A DNA stretch of 64,000 nucleotides from CANJSG01 sp038203875 (GCA_038203875.1 JBBRDN010000001.1:13632-77631); one strand, 5' to 3'. Counted from the stretch's first letter, positions 30,982-40,394 are shown. Notes: generated by a model not told the origin, from the sequence alone. Made by a program: numbers and translations.

Positions 30982-32268
30982 TCACACGGCCTTCAACCGC
31001 TTCACCAGCACCTTGGAGTTGCGGCCGCTGGAGTCGTATTTGTCGCGGCGGCCGGGGGGCAGATCTTCGGGGGTGCCTTCTCCGAAACCGCCCTTGGTCT
31101 GGAAGTAGGTGAAGGCCTGCGTCGATAGCGTAAGCAGGTCGTCGAGTTGGAGTTCGCGGGCCTTGTTCTCGACGAACTGGATGAGCTTCTTGCCGATGCC
31201 CTGGTTCTCGTGCGTGGGCGCGACGAAGAGGCAGGCGAGCTCGCCTTTGTTGTGCTCGGGGTAGAGGTGCAGCGCGACGCAGGCCACGGGGTTGCGGTCG
31301 ATCTCGTAGAGGTAGTATTCGCCGATCTGCTTTTCGAGTGTCGCCTTGGTGCGGCGGACGAGCTCCTCCGAATCCACGGCGGACTGGGTAATCTTGAGGA
31401 TGGCGGCGACGTCCTTCTTCTGGGCGCGGCGGATCTTTTCGTATTCGTTGGCGTAGACCATCGTGCCGACGCCTTCGTTGGAGAACATCTCGGCCAGCAA
31501 TCCCTCGTCCTCCCTGCCGTTGATGATGTGGACGCGCGCGATGCCGTTGCGGCAGGCGGTGGCGGCGGACTGGGCCTTGGTGAAGATTTCGGGGGAGAAG
31601 TCCGCCTTGCCCTTCGAGAGCATGGCGTCGAGCTGGGCCACAGGCAGATGACGGACCACTTTCCCCTGATGGACGATCCCGTCGGTCGTCGTGATGTAGA
31701 TGAGCTTGGCCGCGTGCAGGGCTTCGGCGACTTCCAGCGCGACGGTGTCGGAGTTCACGCGGAAGGTTTTCCCTTCGCCGTCGAACCCGAGCGGCGGGAT
31801 CACCGGGATGATGCCGGAGCTGACGAGTTGCTGGAGGAATTCGGTGTCGATGCGCTCCACCTTGCCGGTCATCTGGTGGTCAAGTCCGTGGAGGATGCCG
31901 AGCGGATGGGCGATGACGGCGTTGGTGCTGGCCGCTCGGAGATCGTTCGCGGCCAGGCCTTCGAGGATCTCGTGGGTCAGGCGGTTCGCGGCGGTCAAGG
32001 CGAGCTTCAACGTCGCCTCGTCGGTCACGCCGTTGCCGGAAAGGTCCGTCGGAATGATGCCCTGCTGCTCGCCGAGTTCGCGGATCTGGAGGGCGGCGCC
32101 ATGGACGAGGACGACGCGGATGCTCAGGGACCGGAGGACCGCGATGTCTCGGAGAAGATTGGCGAAGTTGTCATCCGTGATGATCGCGCCGTCGACGGCG
32201 ATGACGAACGTCTTTTCCCTGAAGCTCGGGATGTATTGGAGGATGCCGCGAAGGTCGGTTGGTTTCAC
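30982..32268 (-). CDS. argA: Amino-acid N-acetyltransferase (N-acetylglutamate synthase)
   Basis: 428 residues, ATG at 32268; classical ArgA length. First committed step of arginine synthesis: acetyl-CoA plus glutamate gives N-acetylglutamate. Residues 1-280 form the amino-acid-kinase domain (FVIAVDGAIITDDNFANLLR, VVLVHGAALQIRELGEQ), and 285-428 the GNAT domain with the acetyl-CoA loop CLFVAPTHENQGIGKKLIQF. The kinase domain in ArgA is regulatory and binds arginine. TATACT is visible about 37 bases upstream as a possible -10 box. Confidence 0.95.
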   Translation of the reverse strand: MKPTDLRGILQYIPSFREKTFVIAVDGAIITDDNFANLLRDIAVLRSLSIRVVLVHGAALQIRELGEQQGIIPTDLSGNGVTDEATLKLALTAANRLTHEILEGLAANDLRAASTNAVIAHPLGILHGLDHQMTGKVERIDTEFLQQLVSSGIIPVIPPLGFDGEGKTFRVNSDTVALEVAEALHAAKLIYITTTDGIVHQGKVVRHLPVAQLDAMLSKGKADFSPEIFTKAQSAATACRNGIARVHIINGREDEGLLAEMFSNEGVGTMVYANEYEKIRRAQKKDVAAILKITQSAVDSEELVRRTKATLEKQIGEYYLYEIDRNPVACVALHLYPEHNKGELACLFVAPTHENQGIGKKLIQFVENKARELQLDDLLTLSTQAFTYFQTKGGFGEGTPEDLPPGRRDKYDSSGRNSKVLVKRLKAV

Positions 32269-32467
32269 GAGTGTCTGTTCGGATCGGATGTCGCAATGCG
32301 CTGAGTATAGGATTGCCGGTTCGATTCAAGACGATTGTGATGCCGCTACGAAGGACACCATGCACGCTCCGAGATCCGGCTCCGCCAACATCGTCAGCTT
32401 TTGGTCGCGCTTGAATCGAAGCGCGCGCTGGATTTCGAGAAACTTTATCCGCTGAACCTGGAGGCAA

Positions 32468-33121
32468 ATGCACCTCGAAGCACACGCGCTCCTTGGCTGG
32501 GCCATTGCCAACATGGTGAAGGGCGATCGACACACCCGTGTCTGGTGCGTCGCGGCGGCTTCGGTGCCGGATCTGGATGCGTTGACCTACCTGGCTGGAG
32601 CGGATGCCTACCGCGACTGGCATCACACTTTCGGGCACAACGTTTTTCTCTGGGGCATCATGACCGCGCTGGCGTTTTGGAAACTGGGACGGCCACTCGG
32701 CGCGTTGATGGTGGGGATCAGCTTTGGCAGTCATCTTCTGACCGACTTCTACTTCAGCGGTTGGAGGCTCTACCTGTTCTGGCCTCTCAGCCGCAGCGGC
32801 TACGTCTCGCAGCATTCGGTGGATCTGGGGAACTGGATCAACCTTGCCCTGATCTACGGGCTGATCGGCGTCGCGTTCCTCATCGCGCTGTGGCGAAAGC
32901 GGACCCCGATCGAACTCTTCTCGCCGGCTTTAGACTCGCTAGTGATTTCGGTCCTTCGCCCCAAGACGTCGGTCTGCGGAGACTGCTCCCAGCCTTCAAA
33001 CTTGGATTGCGCCCGCTGCGGTTCGCCCGTCTGTGCGAAGCACGCGCGGGTTGGGAAACGCTTTCGCGTCGAATGTCTCAAGTGCGGGCAAGCCAAGTCG
33101 GCAAGTTCCACTCCAATCTGA
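32468..33121 (+). CDS. YdjM-like membrane-bound metal-dependent hydrolase
   Basis: 217 residues, ATG at 32468. N-terminal half carries the metal ligands of the YdjM/DUF457 family: HLEAHALLG, VPDLDAL, WHHTFGHN and SHLLTDF, interleaved with membrane helices. Such proteins are relatives of zinc-dependent phospholipase C and their substrate is unknown; E. coli YdjM is LexA-regulated. The last 50 residues add a zinc ribbon (CGDC, CARCGSPVC, CLKCG) not present in YdjM. Divergent from argA. Confidence 0.82.
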   Translation: MHLEAHALLGWAIANMVKGDRHTRVWCVAAASVPDLDALTYLAGADAYRDWHHTFGHNVFLWGIMTALAFWKLGRPLGALMVGISFGSHLLTDFYFSGWRLYLFWPLSRSGYVSQHSVDLGNWINLALIYGLIGVAFLIALWRKRTPIELFSPALDSLVISVLRPKTSVCGDCSQPSNLDCARCGSPVCAKHARVGKRFRVECLKCGQAKSASSTPI

Positions 33122-33124
33122 ACG

Positions 33125-34078
33125 TCACTTCGGCCACGGGCAGCGGAACAGCGTCGGGCGGATGTCCAGCGGGTGCGCCTTGCGGCCGAGGCCGTTGTTG
33201 TCCGTCACCATCCAGAATCCACCGGCGTCCACGGCGAGGCCCTCCATGTTGCCGGTGTTGAAGCGCGTCAGGTAGGCGAACTCCGGATCACGTTCGCAGG
33301 CAGACCAGTCGTATTCCGCCACGACCCTCTTGGTCGCCGGATCGACTTCCAGGATCTGCGCGCGGCTGCGGACGAGGATGAATAGATGGCCCTTGTAGGC
33401 GGCGAGATCGGAGAAGTGGGCCTCGTTGATCAACGGCACGTTGTAGGTCGGGCAGAAATCGTCGATGACCTTCAGCGTCCCAAGGTCCACCACGATGATG
33501 CGCGGCAGGCTGCGTTCATTGGCGACGAAGAGGTGGTTGCCGATGACCGCCACGCCCTCGAAGGATGCGTTGCCGTCCTTCGGATCGAAATACTTCGCGA
33601 CCGGCGACCAGTCGATGGCGAGCCGTTCCAACGACGATCCATCCGGGCTCATGTGGAGAATCCAGCGGTTGGCCTCCTCGCAGATGTAGATGCGGCCTTG
33701 GTCGTCGCGGGTCAGGCCCTCTATGTCGTAGCGGTCGATCTTGTCCTTGTTGAAGGGCGCAAGCTGCGCCGGCTTCAGGAACTGCGGCAGGACAGTGAGG
33801 CTGGCGGTGTGGGTGCCCTTCGGGAAATCGATCCGGTAAAGGTTCGTGTGGTTGTCGCACAACGTCCACAGCTCGCCGTTCGGCTGGAGCATTAGCGCGG
33901 AGGAATCGAAACGCCCGTCGGCCGGAAGGTTGATCTGCCATGCCGCGGATGGCTTTAGGACGAAGCGTTGCGGCGCTGGAGGGTTGGTCTCCTGCGCGGA
34001 GGTCCGGCAGCCGGTGGCGTCGAAAGCCAACAGGCAAAGGAATGCGAGGCTAGGAAGGTTCTTGAGCGACGATTTCAA
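33125..34078 (-). CDS. Lipoprotein with esterase-like-activity-of-phytase/SdiA-regulated propeller
   Basis: 317 residues, ATG at 34078. Signal peptide ends in a lipobox (FDATGC, Cys24). The body looks like a six-bladed propeller of the phytase-esterase or SdiA-regulated type: YDIEGLTRDDQGRIYICEEA, NASFEGVAVIGNHLFVANER and GNMEGLAVDAGGFWMVTDNN, with repeated acidic EG motifs that bind calcium in relatives. Exported phosphoesterase-like function is an inference. It lies 19 bases after uvrD on the same strand and converges with the YdjM-like gene, 3 bases apart. Confidence 0.8.
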   Translation of the reverse strand: MKSSLKNLPSLAFLCLLAFDATGCRTSAQETNPPAPQRFVLKPSAAWQINLPADGRFDSSALMLQPNGELWTLCDNHTNLYRIDFPKGTHTASLTVLPQFLKPAQLAPFNKDKIDRYDIEGLTRDDQGRIYICEEANRWILHMSPDGSSLERLAIDWSPVAKYFDPKDGNASFEGVAVIGNHLFVANERSLPRIIVVDLGTLKVIDDFCPTYNVPLINEAHFSDLAAYKGHLFILVRSRAQILEVDPATKRVVAEYDWSACERDPEFAYLTRFNTGNMEGLAVDAGGFWMVTDNNGLGRKAHPLDIRPTLFRCPWPK

Positions 34079-34097
34079 CGCGGAAGAGGCAACGGCA

Positions 34098-36161
34098 TCA
34101 GAAAGGGGAGTTGTTGTGCGGACGGAGATTCCATTCCTCCAGCAGATGCTTCGGGATCTCGCCTAGGAAACGCGACGGTTGCTGGAAGACATCGCCGGTC
34201 ATGCCCGGCGTGAAACGCATCAGCGGATAGGTCAGATAGAGTTCGTTCTTCGCGCGCGTCACGGCCACGTAGAAAAGCCTGCGCTCCTCCTCTTCGCCGT
34301 CGGTGCTGTCGGAGGAACGGCCGGAGGGGAACATCCCGTCGCAGAGCATGATGACGAAGACGATGTCGAACTCGAGGCCCTTGGCCTGGTGGACGGTGGA
34401 AAGCTTGAGCTGCTCCTGGTCGCGAGAGGCGGCGGCGGATTCGGAGGACTCCACGTTCGTCATCAGCGCGAGCTGGCTGAGAAATTCGTCGAGCGACTCG
34501 AAACGCTCTGCGAATTCGGCCAACTGCTTCACGTCTTCAAGGCGCTGGCGGTAGTTCGGGAACTCTTCCTTCAAGTAGTCCTCGTAAACCGCGAGCAGGA
34601 TCAGGGCGATCATCTTGCCGGGCTTGCTCCGGACGTCCGGCGCTTCGATCTGCGACATCGTGGCGGTGAACTGGGCCCACGCGACGGCAGCTTTCTTCGG
34701 CACGAGGTTGGAGAGACGCGCAAGGGCGACGGCGAGGGCCGGACGCTGCGGGGCAGGAAGGGCGGTGGCCGCGTTCATCTCCGTGATTACGTCGACGCGG
34801 TTCATTGCGGCGAAGAGCGCCTCCCAGAGCTTCTCCGCCGCCTTGCCGCCGATGCCAGGAAGCATCCGGGCGAGTCGCTTGAACGCGAGTTCGTCCTTCG
34901 GGTTCGACACCATCCGGAGAAAGGCGGCGATGTCCTTGATGTGCGCCTGCTCGAAGAAGCGGATGCCGCTGGTGATGGAGAAAGGGATGTGCCGCCGCGT
35001 CAGTTCCAACTGCAGTTCCAGCGCGTGGAAGTGCGAGCGGTAAAGCACGGCGATGTCGTTCAAACTCACGCCCTCGTCGCGGAGTTCGAGCACGCGCTGG
35101 CAGATGAAGCCGGCCTGCTCGCTGCCGTCGTTGCACGGGATGAGCGCCGGCTTCAGCCCGGACGCACGCGCGGCATTCAGGACTTTTTTGAACTGCTGGG
35201 TGTTCGGCGCGATGACGGCGTTGGCCACTTCGAGGATCTCCGGCGTGCTCCGGTAGTTGGTCTCGATCCGGTGGACGGACGCGCCGGGGTAGCGCTCGGG
35301 GAACTTCAGGATGTTTTGGAAGTTGGCTCCGCGCCACGCGTAGATGCTCTGCGCGTCGTCGCCCACGACGGTGAGGTTTCGATGGCCGGCGGCGAGCACT
35401 TCGATGATCTCGCTCTGGAGCGAGTTCGTGTCCTGATACTCGTCGACGAGGATGAACTGGAAGCGGCGTTGGTAGACCTCGCGGACTTCGGCGTGGTCGC
35501 GCAGGAGCTTCAGCCAAAGCACGAGCAGGTCATCGAAGTCCATGCCGTTGGCCGCACGCTTGCGCTCGATGTAGAGCCGGGCGACGCGTTCGATCTCGGG
35601 CGCGAGGTGGGCGAAGTATTCGTAGAACTGGCCGAGCGTTTCGGCGATGGACTTCCTCGTGTTGACGCTCATCGAGAAAATGTCGCCGAGCACATCCGCC
35701 TTTGGGAACCGCGTCTCCTTCGTGTCGATCTTGGACTCGGCGAGGCAGGTGGTGATCAGGTCCTTCGCGTCCTCACGGTCGAGGATGGAGAAGTCGGAAG
35801 TGAAGCCGAGCAGGGCCGCGTGTTGGCGGAGCATGCGGTTACCGATGCTGTGGAAGGTGCCGCCCCAGAGCGCGCGCAGCTCGGTGCCAAGCAGGTCTGT
35901 CACACGCCGCATCATCTCGCGCGCGGCCTTGTTGGTGAAGGTCAGCAGGAGAATCCGTTCCGGGGCGATGCCCTGTTCCAGCAAGAAGGCCACGCGGTAA
36001 GTGAGCGTGCGTGTCTTGCCCGAGCCGGCCCCGGCGATGATGAGCGACGGCCCCTGCGGTGACATCACGGCGGCCAGCTGCTGCGGATTCAGCTCCCCGG
36101 CGTAGTCGATCTGGAGATCGGCCGGAGCCTGGGTGTTGTGCAGCACGTAGTCCCGGGACAT
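34098..36161 (-). CDS. uvrD: UvrD/PcrA-type ATP-dependent 3'-5' DNA helicase
   Basis: 687 residues, ATG at 36161. Superfamily 1A helicase: Q motif LNPQQLAAV, motif I AGAGSGKT, Ia LLTFTNKAA, motif II LVDEYQDTN, motif III VVGDDAQSIYAWRGA, motif IV NYRSTPEIL, motif V STVHQAKGLEFDIVF and motif VI FYVAVTRAKNELYL. Acts in nucleotide-excision and mismatch repair and in clearing replication forks. UvrD, PcrA and Rep cannot be separated by motif alone; there is no long basic C-terminal tail. The downstream lipoprotein gene is only 19 bases away. Confidence 0.92.
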   Translation of the reverse strand: MSRDYVLHNTQAPADLQIDYAGELNPQQLAAVMSPQGPSLIIAGAGSGKTRTLTYRVAFLLEQGIAPERILLLTFTNKAAREMMRRVTDLLGTELRALWGGTFHSIGNRMLRQHAALLGFTSDFSILDREDAKDLITTCLAESKIDTKETRFPKADVLGDIFSMSVNTRKSIAETLGQFYEYFAHLAPEIERVARLYIERKRAANGMDFDDLLVLWLKLLRDHAEVREVYQRRFQFILVDEYQDTNSLQSEIIEVLAAGHRNLTVVGDDAQSIYAWRGANFQNILKFPERYPGASVHRIETNYRSTPEILEVANAVIAPNTQQFKKVLNAARASGLKPALIPCNDGSEQAGFICQRVLELRDEGVSLNDIAVLYRSHFHALELQLELTRRHIPFSITSGIRFFEQAHIKDIAAFLRMVSNPKDELAFKRLARMLPGIGGKAAEKLWEALFAAMNRVDVITEMNAATALPAPQRPALAVALARLSNLVPKKAAVAWAQFTATMSQIEAPDVRSKPGKMIALILLAVYEDYLKEEFPNYRQRLEDVKQLAEFAERFESLDEFLSQLALMTNVESSESAAASRDQEQLKLSTVHQAKGLEFDIVFVIMLCDGMFPSGRSSDSTDGEEEERRLFYVAVTRAKNELYLTYPLMRFTPGMTGDVFQQPSRFLGEIPKHLLEEWNLRPHNNSPF

Positions 36162-36280
36162 GGCGGCGATTCAACGGCCCGCCCGGAAAAAGGGAATGCT
36201 GAATCCGGAGAACGAAGCCCCGGGGCCGACGGGGAAGTTGAACCGCACCTCTTGGCCGGGTGGGAACGCCTAGTCACGCC

Positions 36281-37168
36281 CTACACGTCGCACAGCTTAA
36301 CCGCTTCGTTCAACGAGGCGACCTTGTCGCGGAGGGGGATGAACTCCTGGCCGACGAAGCCGTCGTATTTCACCTCGAGCAGCGACTTCATGATGGGCGG
36401 GTAGTTGATCTCCTGCGTGTCGTCGATCTCGTTGCGGCCGGGATTGCCGGCGGTGTGGACGTGGCCGATCCAAGCCTTGTGCTGGCGGATGCGGCTGATG
36501 ACGTCGCCGTGCATGATCTGGACGTGGTAGATGTCGAAGAGGACCTTGAGCCGGGGTGAACCGATGCGTTTGCAGATCTCGACGGAGCGTTCGATGTCGT
36601 CACAGAAGTAATCCGGGTGGCCCTTCATGGTGGTGGCCACCTTGGAGTTCAGCATCTCCAGGCAGAGAGTGACCTTCTTCTCCTCCGCATACCCGACGAT
36701 CTGCTTCAGTCCATCGACCATGTTCTTCATGCCCTCTTGGTCGCTCAGGCCGCGGCGGAAACCGGAAAAGGTGATTACGGAATAGAATCCGGCGGCGGCC
36801 GTGGCATCGATGCTCTTGCGCAGGCTGGCGAGGCATTCGGGCCACTCTTCCTTGTGAGCGAAACCCTTGGCGAATCCGTGGCTGCCGGTGAGGGCGCAGA
36901 CGAGACCGAGTTCCTTGAGCAGCGGGAAATTCTCGGGTCCGGTCAGCTCGACCGACTTGAGTCCCATGGCGGCGGAGTGTTTCGCGAGCTCGGCCACGGG
37001 CATCGGGTTGAAGCACCATGGGATGACGGACTGTTTGATCCGGCCGTTCTTGGCGACGTAGAGCGGTTCGGCGGCCGAAGCTTTTGACGACAGAATGGCG
37101 GGTGCGGCGGCTAGGGCGGCGGCGGATTTTTTCATCCAGTGGCGGCGTGAAGAAGGTTGTGGGCTCAT
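36281..37168 (-). CDS. Tat-exported sugar isomerase/epimerase (hydroxypyruvate-isomerase-like)
   Basis: 295 residues from ATG 37168. The N-terminus has a twin-arginine signal (SSRRHWMKKSAAALAAAPAI). The mature part is an AP-endonuclease-2-type TIM barrel: metal/acid residues are visible in LCLEMLNSK (Glu), LFDIYHVQIMHGD (Asp/His), GHVHTAGNPGRNEID (His/Arg) and GFVGQEFIP (Glu), the pattern of Hyi/hydroxypyruvate isomerase. Export of these isomerases through Tat is common in PVC bacteria. Natural substrate unknown. Confidence 0.88.
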   Translation of the reverse strand: MSPQPSSRRHWMKKSAAALAAAPAILSSKASAAEPLYVAKNGRIKQSVIPWCFNPMPVAELAKHSAAMGLKSVELTGPENFPLLKELGLVCALTGSHGFAKGFAHKEEWPECLASLRKSIDATAAAGFYSVITFSGFRRGLSDQEGMKNMVDGLKQIVGYAEEKKVTLCLEMLNSKVATTMKGHPDYFCDDIERSVEICKRIGSPRLKVLFDIYHVQIMHGDVISRIRQHKAWIGHVHTAGNPGRNEIDDTQEINYPPIMKSLLEVKYDGFVGQEFIPLRDKVASLNEAVKLCDV

Positions 37169-37342
37169 GGCGGGGAGATGCTGGTGGAAGCCAGCCAAGC
37201 CGCCCCTCCCCTGACAAGTCCCGTTGCCGGAAAAGATTTGGGGCCGGATCCACAATGGGCCTCGGTTCCTCCAAGTGCCCACGGCAAACCCGGCCCCTGC
37301 CTTCAACCCATCCGCACCACACAGTGCAGCGGGAGATCCTGT

Positions 37343-37636
37343 TCAGCTCATCCAGTTGCGGACCAGCTCGACGAAGTTCGACCAGCCACCGCCGAAAAGC
37401 TTCAACGCGTCGGCCATATACCAGACAGCCGCCGCCGCGACGGCCCCGAAGATCACGAACAACATCTTGTCACCCGCGCTTCCCGTCCTCAGCTCGGCCT
37501 CGGCTTCGGCCCGGGTGGCCAAGAGCGACCTTGCTTCCGGGCTGAGCGGCTTCTGCGGCCGGGCATCGGCCGTGTCCGGCTGTCCGGGTGCCGAGATCGG
37601 CCCGTAGATCTTCGGCAGTGTCGTCGTCGTTTGCAT
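37343..37636 (-). CDS. Small single-pass membrane protein, unknown
   Basis: 97 residues from ATG 37636. Hydrophilic Pro/Ala-rich N-terminal half (PQKPLSPEARSLLATRAEAE), then one membrane helix (MLFVIFGAVAAAAVWYMADA) and a short Trp-containing tail. No family recognised. Composition matches the neighbours and codon positions look coding. Separated from the isomerase by 174 bases in which I see no feature. Confidence 0.6.
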   Translation of the reverse strand: MQTTTTLPKIYGPISAPGQPDTADARPQKPLSPEARSLLATRAEAEAELRTGSAGDKMLFVIFGAVAAAAVWYMADALKLFGGGWSNFVELVRNWMS

Positions 37637-37769
37637 GGTCGTTCCCGTTCTTGCTCTCGTTCGCCATGTCTTACCCGCGACGACGACCTGGAGTTTCAAC
37701 TATTCAGCGGCACGGTGGAGGATTCTTGTGTGACGAACTGGTTTCTTTTCGTGGCGGAACCGCAACGGG

Positions 37770-37798
37770 TTGCCCCGGACGGCCGGGAGTCCTAGCGT
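37770..37798 (+). promoter_or_regulatory. Predicted promoter of the TIGR04283 glycosyltransferase
   Basis: TTGCCC (37770-37775), 17-base spacer, TAGCGT (37793-37798), 27 bases before the ATG at 37826. Confidence 0.5.
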
Positions 37799-37825
37799 CG
37801 CCGCTTGCCAACTGAGCCGAACACG

Positions 37826-38539
37826 ATGGTCCCCGCGAAATCCGGTCCGGTGTCCGGATGTCGCTCCGCCGTGTCGGTTGTGATCCCCACCTGGAACGAG
37901 GCGGAAGAACTGCCTGAGACCCTCCGCAGGCTGGGGGCTGCTGACGGGATCCATGAAATCATCGTCGCCGATGGCGGAAGTGCCGATGCGACCCGAGCGG
38001 TCGCCGAATCGGCGGGCGCCCGATGGCTTGAAGCTCCACGGGGTCGTGGTGGGCAGCTGCGGGCCGGCTGCGCGGCGGCGACGGGCGACGTAGTCGTCAT
38101 GTTGCACGCGGACACTTGGGTTCCACGGAACTTCGCTGAAGCGGTCCACCAAAGCCTCGCGAAAGCGGATGTGGTTGGGGGAGGATTCTGGAAAGTCTTC
38201 CGGCGTCCGACATTGCTGATGCGCGGGTCGCGGTTGAAATGCTGGCTGCGACTCAAAGCGGGTGGTCTCGTGCTTGGAGACCAGGGGATCTTCGTGCGGC
38301 GCGAAGTCCTTGAGAGGATTGGTGGAGTGCCGGATCTGGCGATCATGGAGGAGTTCGAGCTCTGTCGGCGGCTGCGAGACGAAGGGCGGCTTGTCCTCGC
38401 GCCGGCGACCGTCGTGACATCGGAACGGCGCTTCCGGCAGTTGGGCGTATTGCGCACCTACGCGCGGATGTGGCGGGTCAGCCTCGCGTATCGTGCGGGT
38501 GTCCCACCAGACGAACTGAAACGGATATACGAACGGTAA
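37826..38539 (+). CDS. Family 2 glycosyltransferase, TIGR04283 type
   Basis: 237 residues from ATG 37826 (an in-frame TTG lies at 37805). GT-A fold: SVVIPTWNEAEELPETLRRL, IIVADGGSADATR, a PRGRGGQLRAGC acceptor loop and the DxD-like VMLHADTWVP. This matches the 'rSAM/selenodomain-associated transferase 2' group, often found with genes for arsenosugar or peptide modification; none of those partners is present here. Followed 64 bases later by ubiE on the same strand. Confidence 0.88.
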   Translation: MVPAKSGPVSGCRSAVSVVIPTWNEAEELPETLRRLGAADGIHEIIVADGGSADATRAVAESAGARWLEAPRGRGGQLRAGCAAATGDVVVMLHADTWVPRNFAEAVHQSLAKADVVGGGFWKVFRRPTLLMRGSRLKCWLRLKAGGLVLGDQGIFVRREVLERIGGVPDLAIMEEFELCRRLRDEGRLVLAPATVVTSERRFRQLGVLRTYARMWRVSLAYRAGVPPDELKRIYER

Positions 38540-38603
38540 CGGTGATGAGGACTCGATGGCGCGGGGTTGCACGTCGCCGTCCAGCGGAGAACGATTGGGC
38601 GGA

Positions 38604-39335
38604 ATGGCGAACAAGTTCTACCAGCCGGGAACCGAGCGGGCGCAGAAGGTCAACGACCTCTTCGCCGCCTTAGCCCCGCGCTACGATCTGATCAACGACC
38701 TGCAGAGCTTCGGGCTGCATCGCTGGTGGAAGCGCCGGATGCTTTCATTGGCGGAGGTCTCACCCGGGAATGCGGCGTTGGATCTTTGCTGCGGCACAGG
38801 CGACGTGGCCTTCGCCCTCACGAAACGAGGGGCCAAGGTGGTCGGTTTGGACTTCAGCGAACCAATGTTGGCCGTGGCGCGCCGCCGCGGCGACAGCCGG
38901 ACGGCGGAAGGAAAAGTTGCTCCGGAGTTTCTCCAAGGCGACGCGATGAACCTCCCGTTCGCCGATGCGAGCTTCGACGTGGTGACGATGAGCTACGGGC
39001 TTCGCAATCTGGCGGATTGGGATCGTGGATTGAAGGAGATGTTCCGTGTGGCCAAACCGGGCGGACGCATCCTGGTCCTCGATTTCGGCAAGCCGGATGA
39101 CCCGTGGCTGCGTGCGGCCTACTTCGCCTATCTTGGTCGGCTAGTGCCGGTCTTCGGCCGCGCCTTCTGCGGCGATGCGGATACGCACGGCTACATCCTG
39201 GAATCGCTGCGGGCGTTCCCGGCGCAGCGCGGCATCGAGTCCCGCATGCGCGATCTGGACGGCCGCGCGGTCCGCGTGGTGAACCTGCTCGGCGGGGTCA
39301 TGGGCATCAACATGGCCGTGAAACGGATTGGATGA
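38604..39335 (+). CDS. ubiE: Demethylmenaquinone/ubiquinone methyltransferase UbiE/MenG
   Basis: 243 residues from ATG 38604. SAM-dependent C-methyltransferase for the last step of menaquinone synthesis (and ubiquinone where made). Family signatures: VNDLFAALAPRYDLINDLQS at the start, the SAM loop ALDLCCGTGDVAF, DAMNLPFADASFDVVTMSYG, LRNLADWDRGLKEMFRVAKP and RILVLDFGKP. Verrucomicrobia generally use menaquinone, so MenG is the likelier role. No other quinone gene is adjacent. Confidence 0.93.
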   Translation: MANKFYQPGTERAQKVNDLFAALAPRYDLINDLQSFGLHRWWKRRMLSLAEVSPGNAALDLCCGTGDVAFALTKRGAKVVGLDFSEPMLAVARRRGDSRTAEGKVAPEFLQGDAMNLPFADASFDVVTMSYGLRNLADWDRGLKEMFRVAKPGGRILVLDFGKPDDPWLRAAYFAYLGRLVPVFGRAFCGDADTHGYILESLRAFPAQRGIESRMRDLDGRAVRVVNLLGGVMGINMAVKRIG

Positions 39336-39423
39336 CGAAGTCGGAACGGCAAATTCCGAAGGACGACGGAGACCTGAATTCTACTTGGCCTTCGCGCTTC
39401 GGAGTTCCGCCGAACAGGCGGCG

Positions 39424-39891
39424 TCAGTAACGCGATTTCTTGCGCGGCTGATATCTGCCGTGGCCGGAGAGCGTGTAGTTCGTGCCGTTGATCCACGGCT
39501 GTTCCTGCAGATCGAGCTTGAGCGTCCGGGGGAGAAGTTCGATCTCGTGACCGAGCAGGTTAAAGGTCAGCGCGCCGGGCAGGAAGGTGCCATCGAAGTA
39601 GGGCATCTCGCCGAAGGCCGGAGTGTTCGTCGTGTTGAAGAAACGGACGAGCGTCGAGGGCGGCCGGTTGGTCAGGGTTTTGTCCGAGACGCGGATGGTG
39701 ACGTTCGAGATGCCAAGGGCTTCCTGCGAGATCGTCAGGGCCGGGTGGCCGGCTTCGTCGGTGGCGAAGGCCACGTTCCACGGTCCCTTCACGACACGGC
39801 GATGCTCGAGCCAGCTGAAACCCACCACATAGATGATCAGGGTCACGACGAAAACCGCGACGACCTGCTTGCCAACGCCTTCCGAATTCAC
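39424..39891 (-). CDS. Membrane-anchored hypothetical protein
   Basis: 155 residues from GTG 39891. One N-terminal membrane helix (VVAVFVVTLIIYVVGFSWL), then a beta-rich exported domain with no motif I can name and a basic C-terminus (YQPRKKSRY). The string STLVRFFNTTNTPAFGEMPY is notable for Asn/Thr. Converges with ubiE. Function unknown. Confidence 0.65.
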   Translation of the reverse strand: MNSEGVGKQVVAVFVVTLIIYVVGFSWLEHRRVVKGPWNVAFATDEAGHPALTISQEALGISNVTIRVSDKTLTNRPPSTLVRFFNTTNTPAFGEMPYFDGTFLPGALTFNLLGHEIELLPRTLKLDLQEQPWINGTNYTLSGHGRYQPRKKSRY

Positions 39892-40034
39892 CCGCGGACT
39901 GTTGGTGCGGAGGTGCCACCCGTCAAGCCACCTGCCAAAGCCGGATTGACTCGGGAATCGGTTCTGACGCTAAAACGTGGTTCTGCTGATGCGGAGCGCC
40001 CTCTCTCCACGGTTCTTCCGGGCGGTCCAGATTC

Positions 40035-40364
40035 ATGAGCGAAAACAGACTCTTCGGGAGAAATCTGTCCTACTAGGCACTTAAAAACGTCCTGACCTAC
40101 CTTTTCTCACAGGTCGGCTCTGTCGCGTCGGTCAACCTGATGTTCGACAAGTTCACCGGAAAATCACGCGGCTTCGCCTTTGTGGAGTTCTCCTCCGCCG
40201 ACGAAGCGACCAAGGCGGTCGAAATGTTCCACAACGATTAATTCCAAGGCCGGCCCCTGAGGGTCAATGTCGCGCGCCTCCCGGAGGAATACCCCCCGCG
40301 TGAAGGCAGCTACCGTGATGGTCGGGGCGGAGATCGTGGTTCGCGAGGAGGCGAAGGCTTCTGA
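40035..40364 (+). pseudogene. RRM RNA-binding protein gene with two in-frame stop codons
   Basis: One frame from ATG 40035 to TGA 40362-40364 encodes a complete single-RRM protein of the bacterial Rbp type: MSENRLFGRNLSY (degenerate RNP2), SQVGSVASVNLMFDKFTGKS, RNP1 KSRGFAFVEF, FQGRPLRVNVARL and a Gly/Arg-rich tail. It is interrupted by TAG at 40074-40076 and TAA at 40239-40241. No frameshift or deletion is needed to read it. Intact relatives are about 100-110 residues, cold-inducible and bind single-stranded RNA. A terminator-like hairpin follows. Confidence 0.75.
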
Positions 40365-40394
40365 GGCCCATTCGACCGTTGGATGATTTTGCAA

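Noticed and set aside
32316..32334. GGTTCGATTC resembling a tRNA T-loop
   Set aside because: The flanking bases cannot form the T stem and no acceptor or anticodon arm fits around it. It is part of the argA/ydjM-like intergenic region.
34179..36062. 627-codon plus-strand frame opposite uvrD
   Set aside because: Fully antisense to a helicase with all seven motifs; composition is that of an antisense shadow.
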